Positions 1 through 7,606 of a stretch of DNA of 64,000 nt are shown in pieces. The first letter of the stretch is position 1. Every line of letters starts with the position of its first letter. A program made the translations under genes and the position numbers. The notes beneath the pieces are model-generated. The model saw only the letters and a program-made list of their open reading frames with translations. It was not told the DNA's origin and ran no database searches. Origin of the DNA: an uncultured Holophagaceae bacterium (lineage in GTDB: Bacteria; Acidobacteriota; Holophagae; Holophagales; Holophagaceae); assembly GCA_903884655.1 (NCBI GenBank), contig CAISFO010000094.1, positions 1-64,000 of the forward strand, given 5' to 3'.

Positions 1-1
1 G

Positions 2-2488
2 ATGGTGGCCAATGAAACCACCTGGGTCTGCCGAGGGTGGATCCGGATCAGAAAAGCACCTTCAGATCGGTCCAGAAGCTCCTGCCATCTAGCAAATCAG
101 CACCCGATTGCTCACGCTCCTCAAAACCTCACGGATCCAGGCTACAATCAGGTTTTCAGCCGTCTGCTCGATATGCGAAAAGACACGCCTGATGCTGAGT
201 TTGTGCGAGTCCTGGAAAGCACCTTCAGCGAAACCGATCACAAAACGGCTGTGATCATTGTTAATAGGATCAAGCTTCTGTACTGGCATCCAATCTTGAA
301 AGCCCTGGTTGCGGATGCGATAGGCGCACATGCGGCAGGAGAAGCCATCAAGCTGCAGGTAGGTCAATACCTTGAGACCAATGATCTGGTCAGGCAAAAG
401 GCCCTTCTCGCGGAAATCGAAAACACAAGAAAAGTCTTCATAGTCTATGAAACCTCCTTTTCAAAGAGCTGCAGTGCCCTCTCCAACCAGATTTCCTCCT
501 ATGTCACTTATGTCACCATTGCCCTGCTGGTTATCACCGTCGGATTCATCAGTCTGCTGACGTATCGGATTGCGAAAACGATCATCGAGCAGATGGCCAT
601 AGATACCTTGGCGCTGCGGGAAACCAATGAGTTGCTGGCGCTTTTCGTGCACCATTCTCCGATCTATACCTACATCAAGGAAGTCACACCCACTGAAAGC
701 CGCATCCTGCAGGCCAGTGAAAATTTCGAACAGATGATCGGTGTCAAAGGTTCCGACATGGTCGGCAAGACCATGGCGGAAATGTTTCCCGCCGACCTGG
801 CCGCGAAGACGCTGGTTGACGATTTGGCGGTCGTTTCTGGCGGGAAGACCCTGGAAGTGGAAGAGCAACTCAACGGGCGCAGCTACTCCACCCTCAAGTT
901 CCCCATCGTCCAGGGTGGGAAAACCCTGCTGGCAGGTTTCACCATCGACATCACCGAGCGCAGGCAGGCGTTGGAGGCGCTTCGGGAGAGCAATCAACGC
1001 ATGCAACTTGCCACGGATTCCGCCCACCTAGCCGTATGGGACTGGGATCTCCAAACGGGAACCATGCTCTGGGACGATGAGATGTTCACACTCTACGGAA
1101 CCACGCGCGAGGAGGTCCGTGGAACCGTGCAGGACTGGAAAGACGGTCTGCACCCCGAGGACCTGGAACGTGCGATTGCAAGATGCGAAGCCGCCATTAA
1201 AGGTGAGGCCCCATTCGACACTGAGTTCCGCGTTAGGCACAAGGACGGGACCGTATTGTGGCTCAAGGCCAACGCCACGGTGCTGAGGGACCCGGAGGGT
1301 AATCCTGTACGCATGGTTGGCGTCAACCGGGACGTCACGGACATTCACAGCGCCGAGGAAGAAAAGGCCAAACTCCAGGCCCAGCTTCAGCAATCCCAAA
1401 AAATGGAAAGCCTGGGCACCTTGGCCGGAGGGGTCGCCCATGACATGAACAACGTGCTGGGAGCCATTCTCGGCTTGGCCTCGGCCCACATCGGCACCCA
1501 GCCCTATGGCAGCCCTCTCCACAAAGCCCTCGACACCATCTGCAAGGCCACTGAACGGGGCGGCAAGATGGTCAAGAGCCTGCTGAGCTTTGCCCGCCAG
1601 AGCCCGGCCGAGAACCACAAACTCGATATGAATGCGATTCTCCGGGAGCAGGTCGCCCTTCTGGAGCGGACGACCCTGGCGAAGGTCCGCCTGCAGATTG
1701 ACCTGGAAGCGGACCTACGACCCATCCTGGGCGATGCAAGCGCCCTGACCCATGCCTTCATGAACCTCTGCGTCAACGCCGTGGATGCCATGCCGGAGAA
1801 CGGCACCCTCACCCTGCACACCCGCAATGTCGACAACGGCTGGATCGAGGTGGTGGTGGAGGACAACGGCATGGGGATGCCCAGGTCGGTCCTGGAGAAA
1901 GCCATGGAACCCTTCTTCACCACCAAGGAAACCGGCAAGGGCACGGGACTGGGCCTCACCATGGTCTTCAGCACCGTGAAGGCGCACCGGGGGCAGATGG
2001 CGATTCAGAGCGAACCCGGACAGGGTACCCGTGTGATGATGCGCTTCCCCGCCTGCGAGCAGGAAACCCTGGTCCGAGCCGCAGCATCTGAGTTGGCCGA
2101 GGCTACCCTGCTCCCCCAGGGATCCCTGAAGGTGCTGCTGGTGGATGACGATGACCTGATCCAGAGCTCCGTCCAGGCGATCCTGGAAGTCCTGGGCCAA
2201 CCGGCGGTGAGCATGGCCCAGAGCGGCGAGGAGGCTTTGACCTTGCTGGCTGCAGGGTATGAGCCTGACCTTGTCATCCTGGACATGAACATGCCCGGGC
2301 TGGGCGGAATCGGAACCCTGCCCCGCCTGCGCGCATTGCGCCCAGGGGTGCCCGTCCTGCTTGCCACGGGCCGGGTCGATCAGACGGCGCTGACCTTGGC
2401 CTCGGCTCATCCTGGCGTCACCTTGCTCTCCAAGCCCTTCGGGCTGAGGGAACTCCAGAAGCATCTGGAAAACCTTGGGCTGGCGTGA
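2..2488 (+). CDS. Hybrid sensor histidine kinase with two PAS domains and C-terminal receiver (5' end outside window)
   Basis: Membrane-bound signal-transduction kinase. Reading from position 2, an N-terminal segment of about 165 residues looks like an extracytoplasmic sensor and is followed by one hydrophobic helix (about residues 167-190). Two PAS domains follow (about 205-315 and 325-450; the second has the WDWDLQTG opening). The H-box has the phosphoacceptor His480 in GGVAHDMNN. An ATP-binding domain follows (N-box NLCVNAVDAMPENG near 588, then DNGMGM and GKGTGLGL). A full receiver ends the protein (acidic cluster VDDDD, phospho-Asp761, conserved Lys in LSKPFG). A sensor of this type normally has an N-terminal helix before the periplasmic part. 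None is visible, and the first ATG lies at the very edge, so the true start is probably upstream. The stimulus cannot be told from the sequence. Confidence 0.85.
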   Translation: MVANETTWVCRGWIRIRKAPSDRSRSSCHLANQHPIAHAPQNLTDPGYNQVFSRLLDMRKDTPDAEFVRVLESTFSETDHKTAVIIVNRIKLLYWHPILKALVADAIGAHAAGEAIKLQVGQYLETNDLVRQKALLAEIENTRKVFIVYETSFSKSCSALSNQISSYVTYVTIALLVITVGFISLLTYRIAKTIIEQMAIDTLALRETNELLALFVHHSPIYTYIKEVTPTESRILQASENFEQMIGVKGSDMVGKTMAEMFPADLAAKTLVDDLAVVSGGKTLEVEEQLNGRSYSTLKFPIVQGGKTLLAGFTIDITERRQALEALRESNQRMQLATDSAHLAVWDWDLQTGTMLWDDEMFTLYGTTREEVRGTVQDWKDGLHPEDLERAIARCEAAIKGEAPFDTEFRVRHKDGTVLWLKANATVLRDPEGNPVRMVGVNRDVTDIHSAEEEKAKLQAQLQQSQKMESLGTLAGGVAHDMNNVLGAILGLASAHIGTQPYGSPLHKALDTICKATERGGKMVKSLLSFARQSPAENHKLDMNAILREQVALLERTTLAKVRLQIDLEADLRPILGDASALTHAFMNLCVNAVDAMPENGTLTLHTRNVDNGWIEVVVEDNGMGMPRSVLEKAMEPFFTTKETGKGTGLGLTMVFSTVKAHRGQMAIQSEPGQGTRVMMRFPACEQETLVRAAASELAEATLLPQGSLKVLLVDDDDLIQSSVQAILEVLGQPAVSMAQSGEEALTLLAAGYEPDLVILDMNMPGLGGIGTLPRLRALRPGVPVLLATGRVDQTALTLASAHPGVTLLSKPFGLRELQKHLENLGLA

Positions 2489-2500
2489 GACGCCTTGGTT

Positions 2501-3691
2501 TCAGGGTGCCGCAGTGGGCTCCGGAAGTTCCCAATCCTCCAGGATCCTTGGCCCGGGCGGCCCGGGAATCAGCTCGCGCAGCCAGAGGCGGATCTCGTCC
2601 ACACCGGCGCCATCCACGGCGCAGGCCTGAACGGCCCCGGGGTGGCGCTTCTTCAGGTCCAGCTTCTGGGGCCGGTGCAACCGGTCCACCTGGTTGAGCA
2701 CCAGCAGGCGGGGCTGGGCCTCGATGCCTTCGGGCTCGCAGCCAATCTCCCGCAGAGTGGCTCCCACCACCTTGAGGTGATCCTCCAGGTCCGGGTGAGC
2801 CGCGTCCGCCACCACCAGCAGGGCGTCGGCGGTGCGGACCTCGCCCAGGGTGCTGCGGAAGGCGGCCACCAGCTGGTGGGGCAGCTTGCGGATGAAACCC
2901 ACCGTATCGGCCACCAGGCAGTGGGTCGGCACCAGGGTGGTCTCCCCGGTTTCCGGGTCGAACTCCTGGCCCAGCCAAGCCTTGCGGGTGGTGGTGTCCA
3001 GGGTGGCGAAGAGCAGGTCCCGGGGTTCTCCTTCACCGGTCAGCGCCTTCAGCAGGCTGGTCTTCCCGGCATTGGTGTAGCCCACCAGGGCCACCCTGGG
3101 CAGGCCCTTTGGCCGGCCCTGGCGCTGGGTCTCCCGCACCTGCTCCAGGTGGGTGAGCTCCCGCTTGAGCTGGCTGATGCGCGTGCGGATCATGCGACGG
3201 TCCACCTCGATCTGGGTCTCTCCTGGGCCCCCCCGGAGGCCCACCCCACCCCCCTGGCGCTCCAGGTGGGTCCAGGCGCCCTTGAGCCGGGGCAGCTCGT
3301 ACTCGCAGCGCGCCAATTCCACCTGCGCCTTGGCCTCCCGGGTCTGGGCCCGCTGCTCGAAGATGCTGAGGATGAGGCCCGTGCGGTCCAGGCAGATGAG
3401 GCCCGTGAGCTTCTCGATGGCGTTGACCTGACTGCCCCGCAGTTCGTCGTCACAGATCAGATGACTGACCCCCTGACGGGTGACCTCCTCCGCCAGGGCC
3501 TGCAGCTGGCCGGAGCCGTAGAAGGTCTTGGAGGCAATCTCGGCGCGTTTCAGGACCCGGCGGGCATGAACATCGAACCCGCAGCTCCGGGCCAGCTCGG
3601 CCAGTTCCAGAAGGTGATCCTGGGTCAGGTCATCCCGGTCCCCGGGGCCCTGACGGGCGATGAGCAGACAGCGGAGGGGCGATGGGTCCAT
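2501..3691 (-). CDS. hflX: Ribosome-associated GTPase HflX
   Basis: GTPase that binds the 50S subunit and rescues or splits stalled ribosomes under stress. The 396-residue product has the HflX N-terminal nucleotide-binding-like region, the glycine-rich linker (GGGVGLRGGPGETQIEVDRR) that marks this family, and a GTPase domain with a G1 P-loop GYTNAGKTS at about residues 204-212. G3 is DTVGFI and G4 is NQVD. Length fits the family. The gene converges on the upstream kinase with a 12-bp gap and diverges from the PilZ-protein gene over about 80 bp. No hfq or other typical partner is adjacent. Confidence 0.95.
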   Translation of the reverse strand: MDPSPLRCLLIARQGPGDRDDLTQDHLLELAELARSCGFDVHARRVLKRAEIASKTFYGSGQLQALAEEVTRQGVSHLICDDELRGSQVNAIEKLTGLICLDRTGLILSIFEQRAQTREAKAQVELARCEYELPRLKGAWTHLERQGGGVGLRGGPGETQIEVDRRMIRTRISQLKRELTHLEQVRETQRQGRPKGLPRVALVGYTNAGKTSLLKALTGEGEPRDLLFATLDTTTRKAWLGQEFDPETGETTLVPTHCLVADTVGFIRKLPHQLVAAFRSTLGEVRTADALLVVADAAHPDLEDHLKVVGATLREIGCEPEGIEAQPRLLVLNQVDRLHRPQKLDLKKRHPGAVQACAVDGAGVDEIRLWLRELIPGPPGPRILEDWELPEPTAAP

Positions 3692-3772
3692 ACCGCAAAG
3701 CTGCCTGTCCCGACTGCAATAATCAAGCCCCTGTCATGCTGGACGATGCATTGAACCAGGAGCTTCCTTTAC

Positions 3773-5098
3773 ATGGCCATGTTCGGGATGAAAAAAGCCA
3801 AGCCTTCGGAAGGCGCCGAACTGGTTCTGGCCTACCTGGAGGATGCCCAGCGGGTGAGGGCGACGCTCTTCGCCATTGATCCCAAGGGCCGGGAGATCAC
3901 GGCAAACCTGGTAACCGTGACCGAAGAGAAGGTGACCTTGGCGACCCAGGGACGAGTCATGGCCGAAAAAGGGGAGCCTGTCCGACTCCTCTTCTACCTC
4001 GATGGCCTCCGCCTCCAGGCCACGGGCAAGCTCATCGAAATCAAGAACAGCACCCTCCTTCTGGAACTGCCTGGCAGCATCCAGCTGGCCGAGCGTCGCA
4101 AGCGCCCCAGAGCCCGGCTCAACCAGCGGGAGGGGGCCACGGCCATCGCCCTGACGGGCCTGTTCGAAGGCATCGGCCTCACCGGCACCATCGACAACAT
4201 CTCCGAAGGCGGGATGTGCCTCAGGGTGGGCCGCGCCATGAACGTGAAGACCCAGGGGCCCATGCACATGGCCCCCAACCTGCTATCCGTGGGCGAAGTC
4301 TTCATGGTGATCAAGCTCAGCAAGCTGCCCAAGTGTCCCTTGATCGAACTGGGCGGCCTCGCGACGTTCGTGACCCCTGATGGCGGAGGACTCAGTGTCG
4401 GAATCGCCTTCGAGGCCGGGAAGGATTCTGTACTGAGCCCGGTGAAGTCCCTGGTGGCCAGTCGGGCCAGCGCGATCCCCACCACCGTCCCGCCCAAGGT
4501 CCGCCGGCCCCAGGAACCCAAGCCCGTTGCCCCCGCTGAGGCTCCCATCGAGCTGGCGACGCCCCGTCCGCCGGCGCCGAAGGTGGCCGAGCCTGCCCCA
4601 GCCGCACCGGTCACCCCGGAACCAGCCGTCCCTGCCCCGGTACCCGCGGCTCAGCCTGCCGCCTCCATCCCTGTGGAGCATCCCGAGGTCAGCGCCCGGG
4701 GTTCTGCCCTGCTGCGGATGAAGAAACGCACACGAATCATCCTGCTGGCCATGCCGGAGGGGCCGGATCGCGATGCCCTGGTGGCCTGCCTGATTCTGGA
4801 TGGTTACGGCAAGGTGCGGGTCGCCGGCACCCTCACTGAGCTGTTGGCCTACCTGGAAGACATCCATCTGGTGTTCGTGGATGAAGGGGTGGCCGAGCTC
4901 CAGGGTCTGGCCCTGGCGTCCTTCATCCACCAGCAGCTGGAGGACGAGGGTGTCCCGATCCTGCTGGCCGAAACCTCCGTGGATGCCGAGCTGGTCTTGG
5001 GTGCCAGAGAGAGCGGCGTCGCCCAGGTACTGGTGAAACCCTACGAACTGGACGCGGAATTTCTGCACATGCTCGAAGGGCATCTGGGCATCAGCTAG
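3773..5098 (+). CDS. PilZ-domain protein with C-terminal pseudo-receiver
   Basis: Probable cyclic-di-GMP-responsive adaptor. A PilZ-like region spans about residues 105-220, with an arginine-rich entry motif (RRKRPRAR, from 108), the DNISEGGMCL element (141-150) and a late VGIAF strand. A proline/alanine-rich linker follows (about 235-310). The last 120 residues fold like a response-regulator receiver: they keep a beta-3 Asp (LVFVDEG) and a KPY lysine but lack the usual N-terminal acidic pair, so phosphorylation is doubtful. AGGAG at 3758-3762 supports the ATG at 3773; an ATG at 3779 is also possible. The output partner is unknown. It lies 24 bp ahead of the Lol-type exporter but need not be functionally linked. 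Confidence 0.75.
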   Translation: MAMFGMKKAKPSEGAELVLAYLEDAQRVRATLFAIDPKGREITANLVTVTEEKVTLATQGRVMAEKGEPVRLLFYLDGLRLQATGKLIEIKNSTLLLELPGSIQLAERRKRPRARLNQREGATAIALTGLFEGIGLTGTIDNISEGGMCLRVGRAMNVKTQGPMHMAPNLLSVGEVFMVIKLSKLPKCPLIELGGLATFVTPDGGGLSVGIAFEAGKDSVLSPVKSLVASRASAIPTTVPPKVRRPQEPKPVAPAEAPIELATPRPPAPKVAEPAPAAPVTPEPAVPAPVPAAQPAASIPVEHPEVSARGSALLRMKKRTRIILLAMPEGPDRDALVACLILDGYGKVRVAGTLTELLAYLEDIHLVFVDEGVAELQGLALASFIHQQLEDEGVPILLAETSVDAELVLGARESGVAQVLVKPYELDAEFLHMLEGHLGIS

Positions 5099-5122
5099 TC
5101 GGCGTCCGGCTAAGCTGAAGCC

Positions 5123-6349
5123 ATGCCCTTGTTTGAACGCACCATCGCCGACCGCTACCTGAAGACCCACCGCAAGGGGGCTTTCGTGCGGATCATGGTG
5201 CGCTTCGCCAGGGGCGGAACCGCCTTGGGTGTCTTTGCCATGGTGGTGACGCTCGCCGTGATGAACGGCTTCCGGGAGGAGATCCAGGCCACCCTGTTCA
5301 GCGCCACAGCCCACTTCACGGTGTTCCACCTTGCGGGCGACATTCCGGATACGGAAGGCGCCTTGAGGACCATCCGAGCCGTCCCAGGGGTGCAGGCCGC
5401 CTCACCCATCCGCCTGGAGAAGGGCCTGCTGCGGCGCCCCGATAGCGAGATGCCGCCGGAGACCGTGGTGGTGAAGGCGGTGGATCCCGCCACCGCCCAT
5501 GGTACGTCCAGCATCTTCGATTCCATGCAGCCAGCACCCATCGAACAGCTCAAGGAAGGCGAGATCGTCCTTGGCAAGGAACTGGCCCAGCGGCTGAGCC
5601 TCCAGGTGGGCGACACCGTGGCCCTGGCCTTCTTCCGCCTGGAGCTGGGCTTGGGCGGTCAGCAGCCGAAAGTGGCGGCCTTCCGGGTGGCGGGCACCTT
5701 CCACAGCCACAGCTCCGAGTACGACAAGGCCTGGGCCATCATCCACCTGGGGGACGCCACCCGCATGGCCCGCTCCGAAGGCCGGGCGGAGATGATCGAG
5801 GTGCGGGCCAGCAGCATTGACGCCATTGCCGAGGTGAAGCCCAGGGTGCTGCAGGCCCTGGGGCCCGCCTACCAGGCCACGGACCTGCGCGATTCCAATC
5901 GGGCCCTCTTCGCGGCCCTCACCGTGGAAAAGTGGGCCTTCGCAGCCATCCTCAGCCTCATCGTGCTGGTGGCCGCCTTCAACATCGTGGCCTCCCTGGT
6001 GCTGCTGGTGACCGAAAAGCGTCGCGACCTGGGTGTGTTGCTGGCCCTGGGCGCCACACCGCGCCAGATCCAGCGCCTCTTCGAGTTGCAGGGCCTGCGC
6101 ATCGGCGCCGTGGGCACCGCCTGGGGCCTGGGCGTCAGCGTCCCGCTTTGCCTGGTGTTTGACCGCTTCAAGCTGCTCAAGCTGCCAGCCGCCGTCTACG
6201 ACTTCATCACCTACATGCCCTTCCGCCTCAAAGTGCTGGACATCCTGCTGGTGGGCGCCTTCCCCCTGCTGGTGTCCTGGCTGGCCGCACGCTACCCCGC
6301 CAGGAAGGCCGCGGCCCTGGACCCTGTCGATGCGCTGAGGGCGGAATGA
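5123..6349 (+). CDS. LolC/LolE-family ABC transporter permease
   Basis: Inner-membrane subunit of a lipoprotein-releasing ABC exporter (MacB/FtsX fold). The 408 residues show the family arrangement: a first membrane helix at about 30-50 (GTALGVFAMVVTLAVMNGF), a large periplasmic domain, then three more helices from about 270 to the end. The first of these is followed by the TEKRRDLGVLLALGATPRQIQ cytoplasmic loop characteristic of FtsX-type permeases. The stop overlaps the ATG of the ATPase gene by four bases (ATGA), so the two are co-translated. Only one permease gene is present, suggesting a homodimeric system as in many non-proteobacteria. Substrate assignment as outer-membrane lipoproteins rests on family similarity. 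Confidence 0.85.
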   Translation: MPLFERTIADRYLKTHRKGAFVRIMVRFARGGTALGVFAMVVTLAVMNGFREEIQATLFSATAHFTVFHLAGDIPDTEGALRTIRAVPGVQAASPIRLEKGLLRRPDSEMPPETVVVKAVDPATAHGTSSIFDSMQPAPIEQLKEGEIVLGKELAQRLSLQVGDTVALAFFRLELGLGGQQPKVAAFRVAGTFHSHSSEYDKAWAIIHLGDATRMARSEGRAEMIEVRASSIDAIAEVKPRVLQALGPAYQATDLRDSNRALFAALTVEKWAFAAILSLIVLVAAFNIVASLVLLVTEKRRDLGVLLALGATPRQIQRLFELQGLRIGAVGTAWGLGVSVPLCLVFDRFKLLKLPAAVYDFITYMPFRLKVLDILLVGAFPLLVSWLAARYPARKAAALDPVDALRAE

Positions 6350-6996
6350 TCGGTCAACCCCTTTCCATCACCAGCCTGCACAAGACCTACGCGGGCAACA
6401 CCCATCCGGTGTTCGATGGCTTCGATCTGGAAGTGGAGGCCGGCTGCCTCTGCGCCATCGTGGGCGTCTCCGGGGTGGGCAAGACCACCTTGCTGAACTG
6501 CGTGGCCGGTTTGGACCACTGGGAAGGGGGCGCCATCACCGTGGACCGGGAGCCGGTGCCTGAGGGCTCGGAGGCCCGGGCCCTGTACCGCCGCCGCCGC
6601 GTGGGTCTGGCCTTCCAGCAGCCCCACCTGCTGCCCGAGTTCACCGTGCGCGAGAACCTGCGCATGCCCCTGCTCATCGATGGGAACAGCAGCAGCGAAG
6701 CCGAGGGATGGATCAGCGAGCTGCTCGCCACGGTGGGCCTGGGCGACCTGGGCGAGCGGCTGCCCGGGCAGCTCTCAGGTGGCCAGGCCGCCCGCGCGGG
6801 TTTGGCTCGGGCCCTGGTCCGGAAGCCCACCCTCTGGCTGCTGGATGAGCCCACCGGTAATTTGGATCCTGCCACGGCGGAAGAAGTCTTCGGCTTCCTC
6901 CTGCGCCTTCATGCCGAGCTGCGGCCCACCACCCTGCTGGTCACCCACAACCCGGGGCTGGCCGAGCGCTGCATGCGGGTCGTGCGGCTGGGGTAG
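6346..6996 (+). CDS. lolD: LolD-family ABC transporter ATP-binding protein
   Basis: ATPase partner of the preceding permease, powering lipoprotein release from the inner membrane. The 216 residues contain Walker A (GVSGVGKTT, about 43-51), Q-loop, signature LSGGQAARAGLARAL, Walker B LWLLDEPTGNLD and the switch histidine in LLVTHNPGL. The PTGNLD form after Walker B is typical of the LolD/MacB/FtsE group. The start overlaps the permease stop by four bases. After the stop there are 136 bp before the next gene, so the Lol pair probably ends its transcription unit here. Confidence 0.88.
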   Translation: MIGQPLSITSLHKTYAGNTHPVFDGFDLEVEAGCLCAIVGVSGVGKTTLLNCVAGLDHWEGGAITVDREPVPEGSEARALYRRRRVGLAFQQPHLLPEFTVRENLRMPLLIDGNSSSEAEGWISELLATVGLGDLGERLPGQLSGGQAARAGLARALVRKPTLWLLDEPTGNLDPATAEEVFGFLLRLHAELRPTTLLVTHNPGLAERCMRVVRLG

Positions 6997-7132
6997 GCCC
7001 CGCCAACCCCGAAATCCTTCCAAGCGGTCCTGCGGAATTTCTTGAGTCCGGGTGGACAATGCTGGCATCGCTTGGGGTGGACTGTCTGATTCCGGCATCC
7101 CAAGACGTGAAGGCTCAGACAGGAGACAGACC

Positions 7133-7606
7133 ATGGCCATGACCATCTCCTTCACGCTCAATGGGCGTCCGGTGTCCACGGACGCCGACGGCGGCCGCAT
7201 GCTGGCCTTCGTGCTGCGGAACGACCTGGGTCTCACTGGCACCAAAGTCGGTTGCGGTGAGGGCTTCTGCGGCGCCTGCACCGTGCTGGTGGATGGGGAG
7301 CCGGTGCGCTCCTGCTCCACACCCCTCTCGGCCGTGGCGGGCAAGAAGGTGCTCACCATCGAGGGATTGGAACTGAACGGTGTGCTGCATCCGGTGCAGG
7401 AGGCGTTCCTGGACCACGGGGCTTACCAGTGTGGTTTCTGCACGCCCGGCATGATCATGAGCACCGTGGCCCTGCTCCAGAACACACCCAGGCCCGACCG
7501 CCGCCAGGTGGCCGAATCCCTGGATGGCAACCTCTGCCGCTGCGGGGCCCACGTGCGGATCCTCGCCGCCGTGGAAGCCGCCGCCGCGAAGGGAGGCGCG
7601 AAATGA
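7133..7606 (+). CDS. [2Fe-2S] small subunit of a molybdenum hydroxylase (isoquinoline 1-oxidoreductase alpha type)
   Basis: Electron-transfer subunit of a xanthine-oxidase-family enzyme. The 157-residue protein has the plant-ferredoxin-like cluster motif CGEGFCGACTVLVDG in its first half and the all-helical second cluster motif (CGFCTPGM then CRCGAH) in its second half. I chose the ATG at 7133, preceded by AGGAG, over an upstream in-frame start that would add 27 unsupported residues. It has no signal peptide. It would have to ride out with the Tat-targeted large subunit if the complex is periplasmic. Its last codons overlap the start of the large-subunit gene (ATGA). Confidence 0.9.
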   Translation: MAMTISFTLNGRPVSTDADGGRMLAFVLRNDLGLTGTKVGCGEGFCGACTVLVDGEPVRSCSTPLSAVAGKKVLTIEGLELNGVLHPVQEAFLDHGAYQCGFCTPGMIMSTVALLQNTPRPDRRQVAESLDGNLCRCGAHVRILAAVEAAAAKGGAK

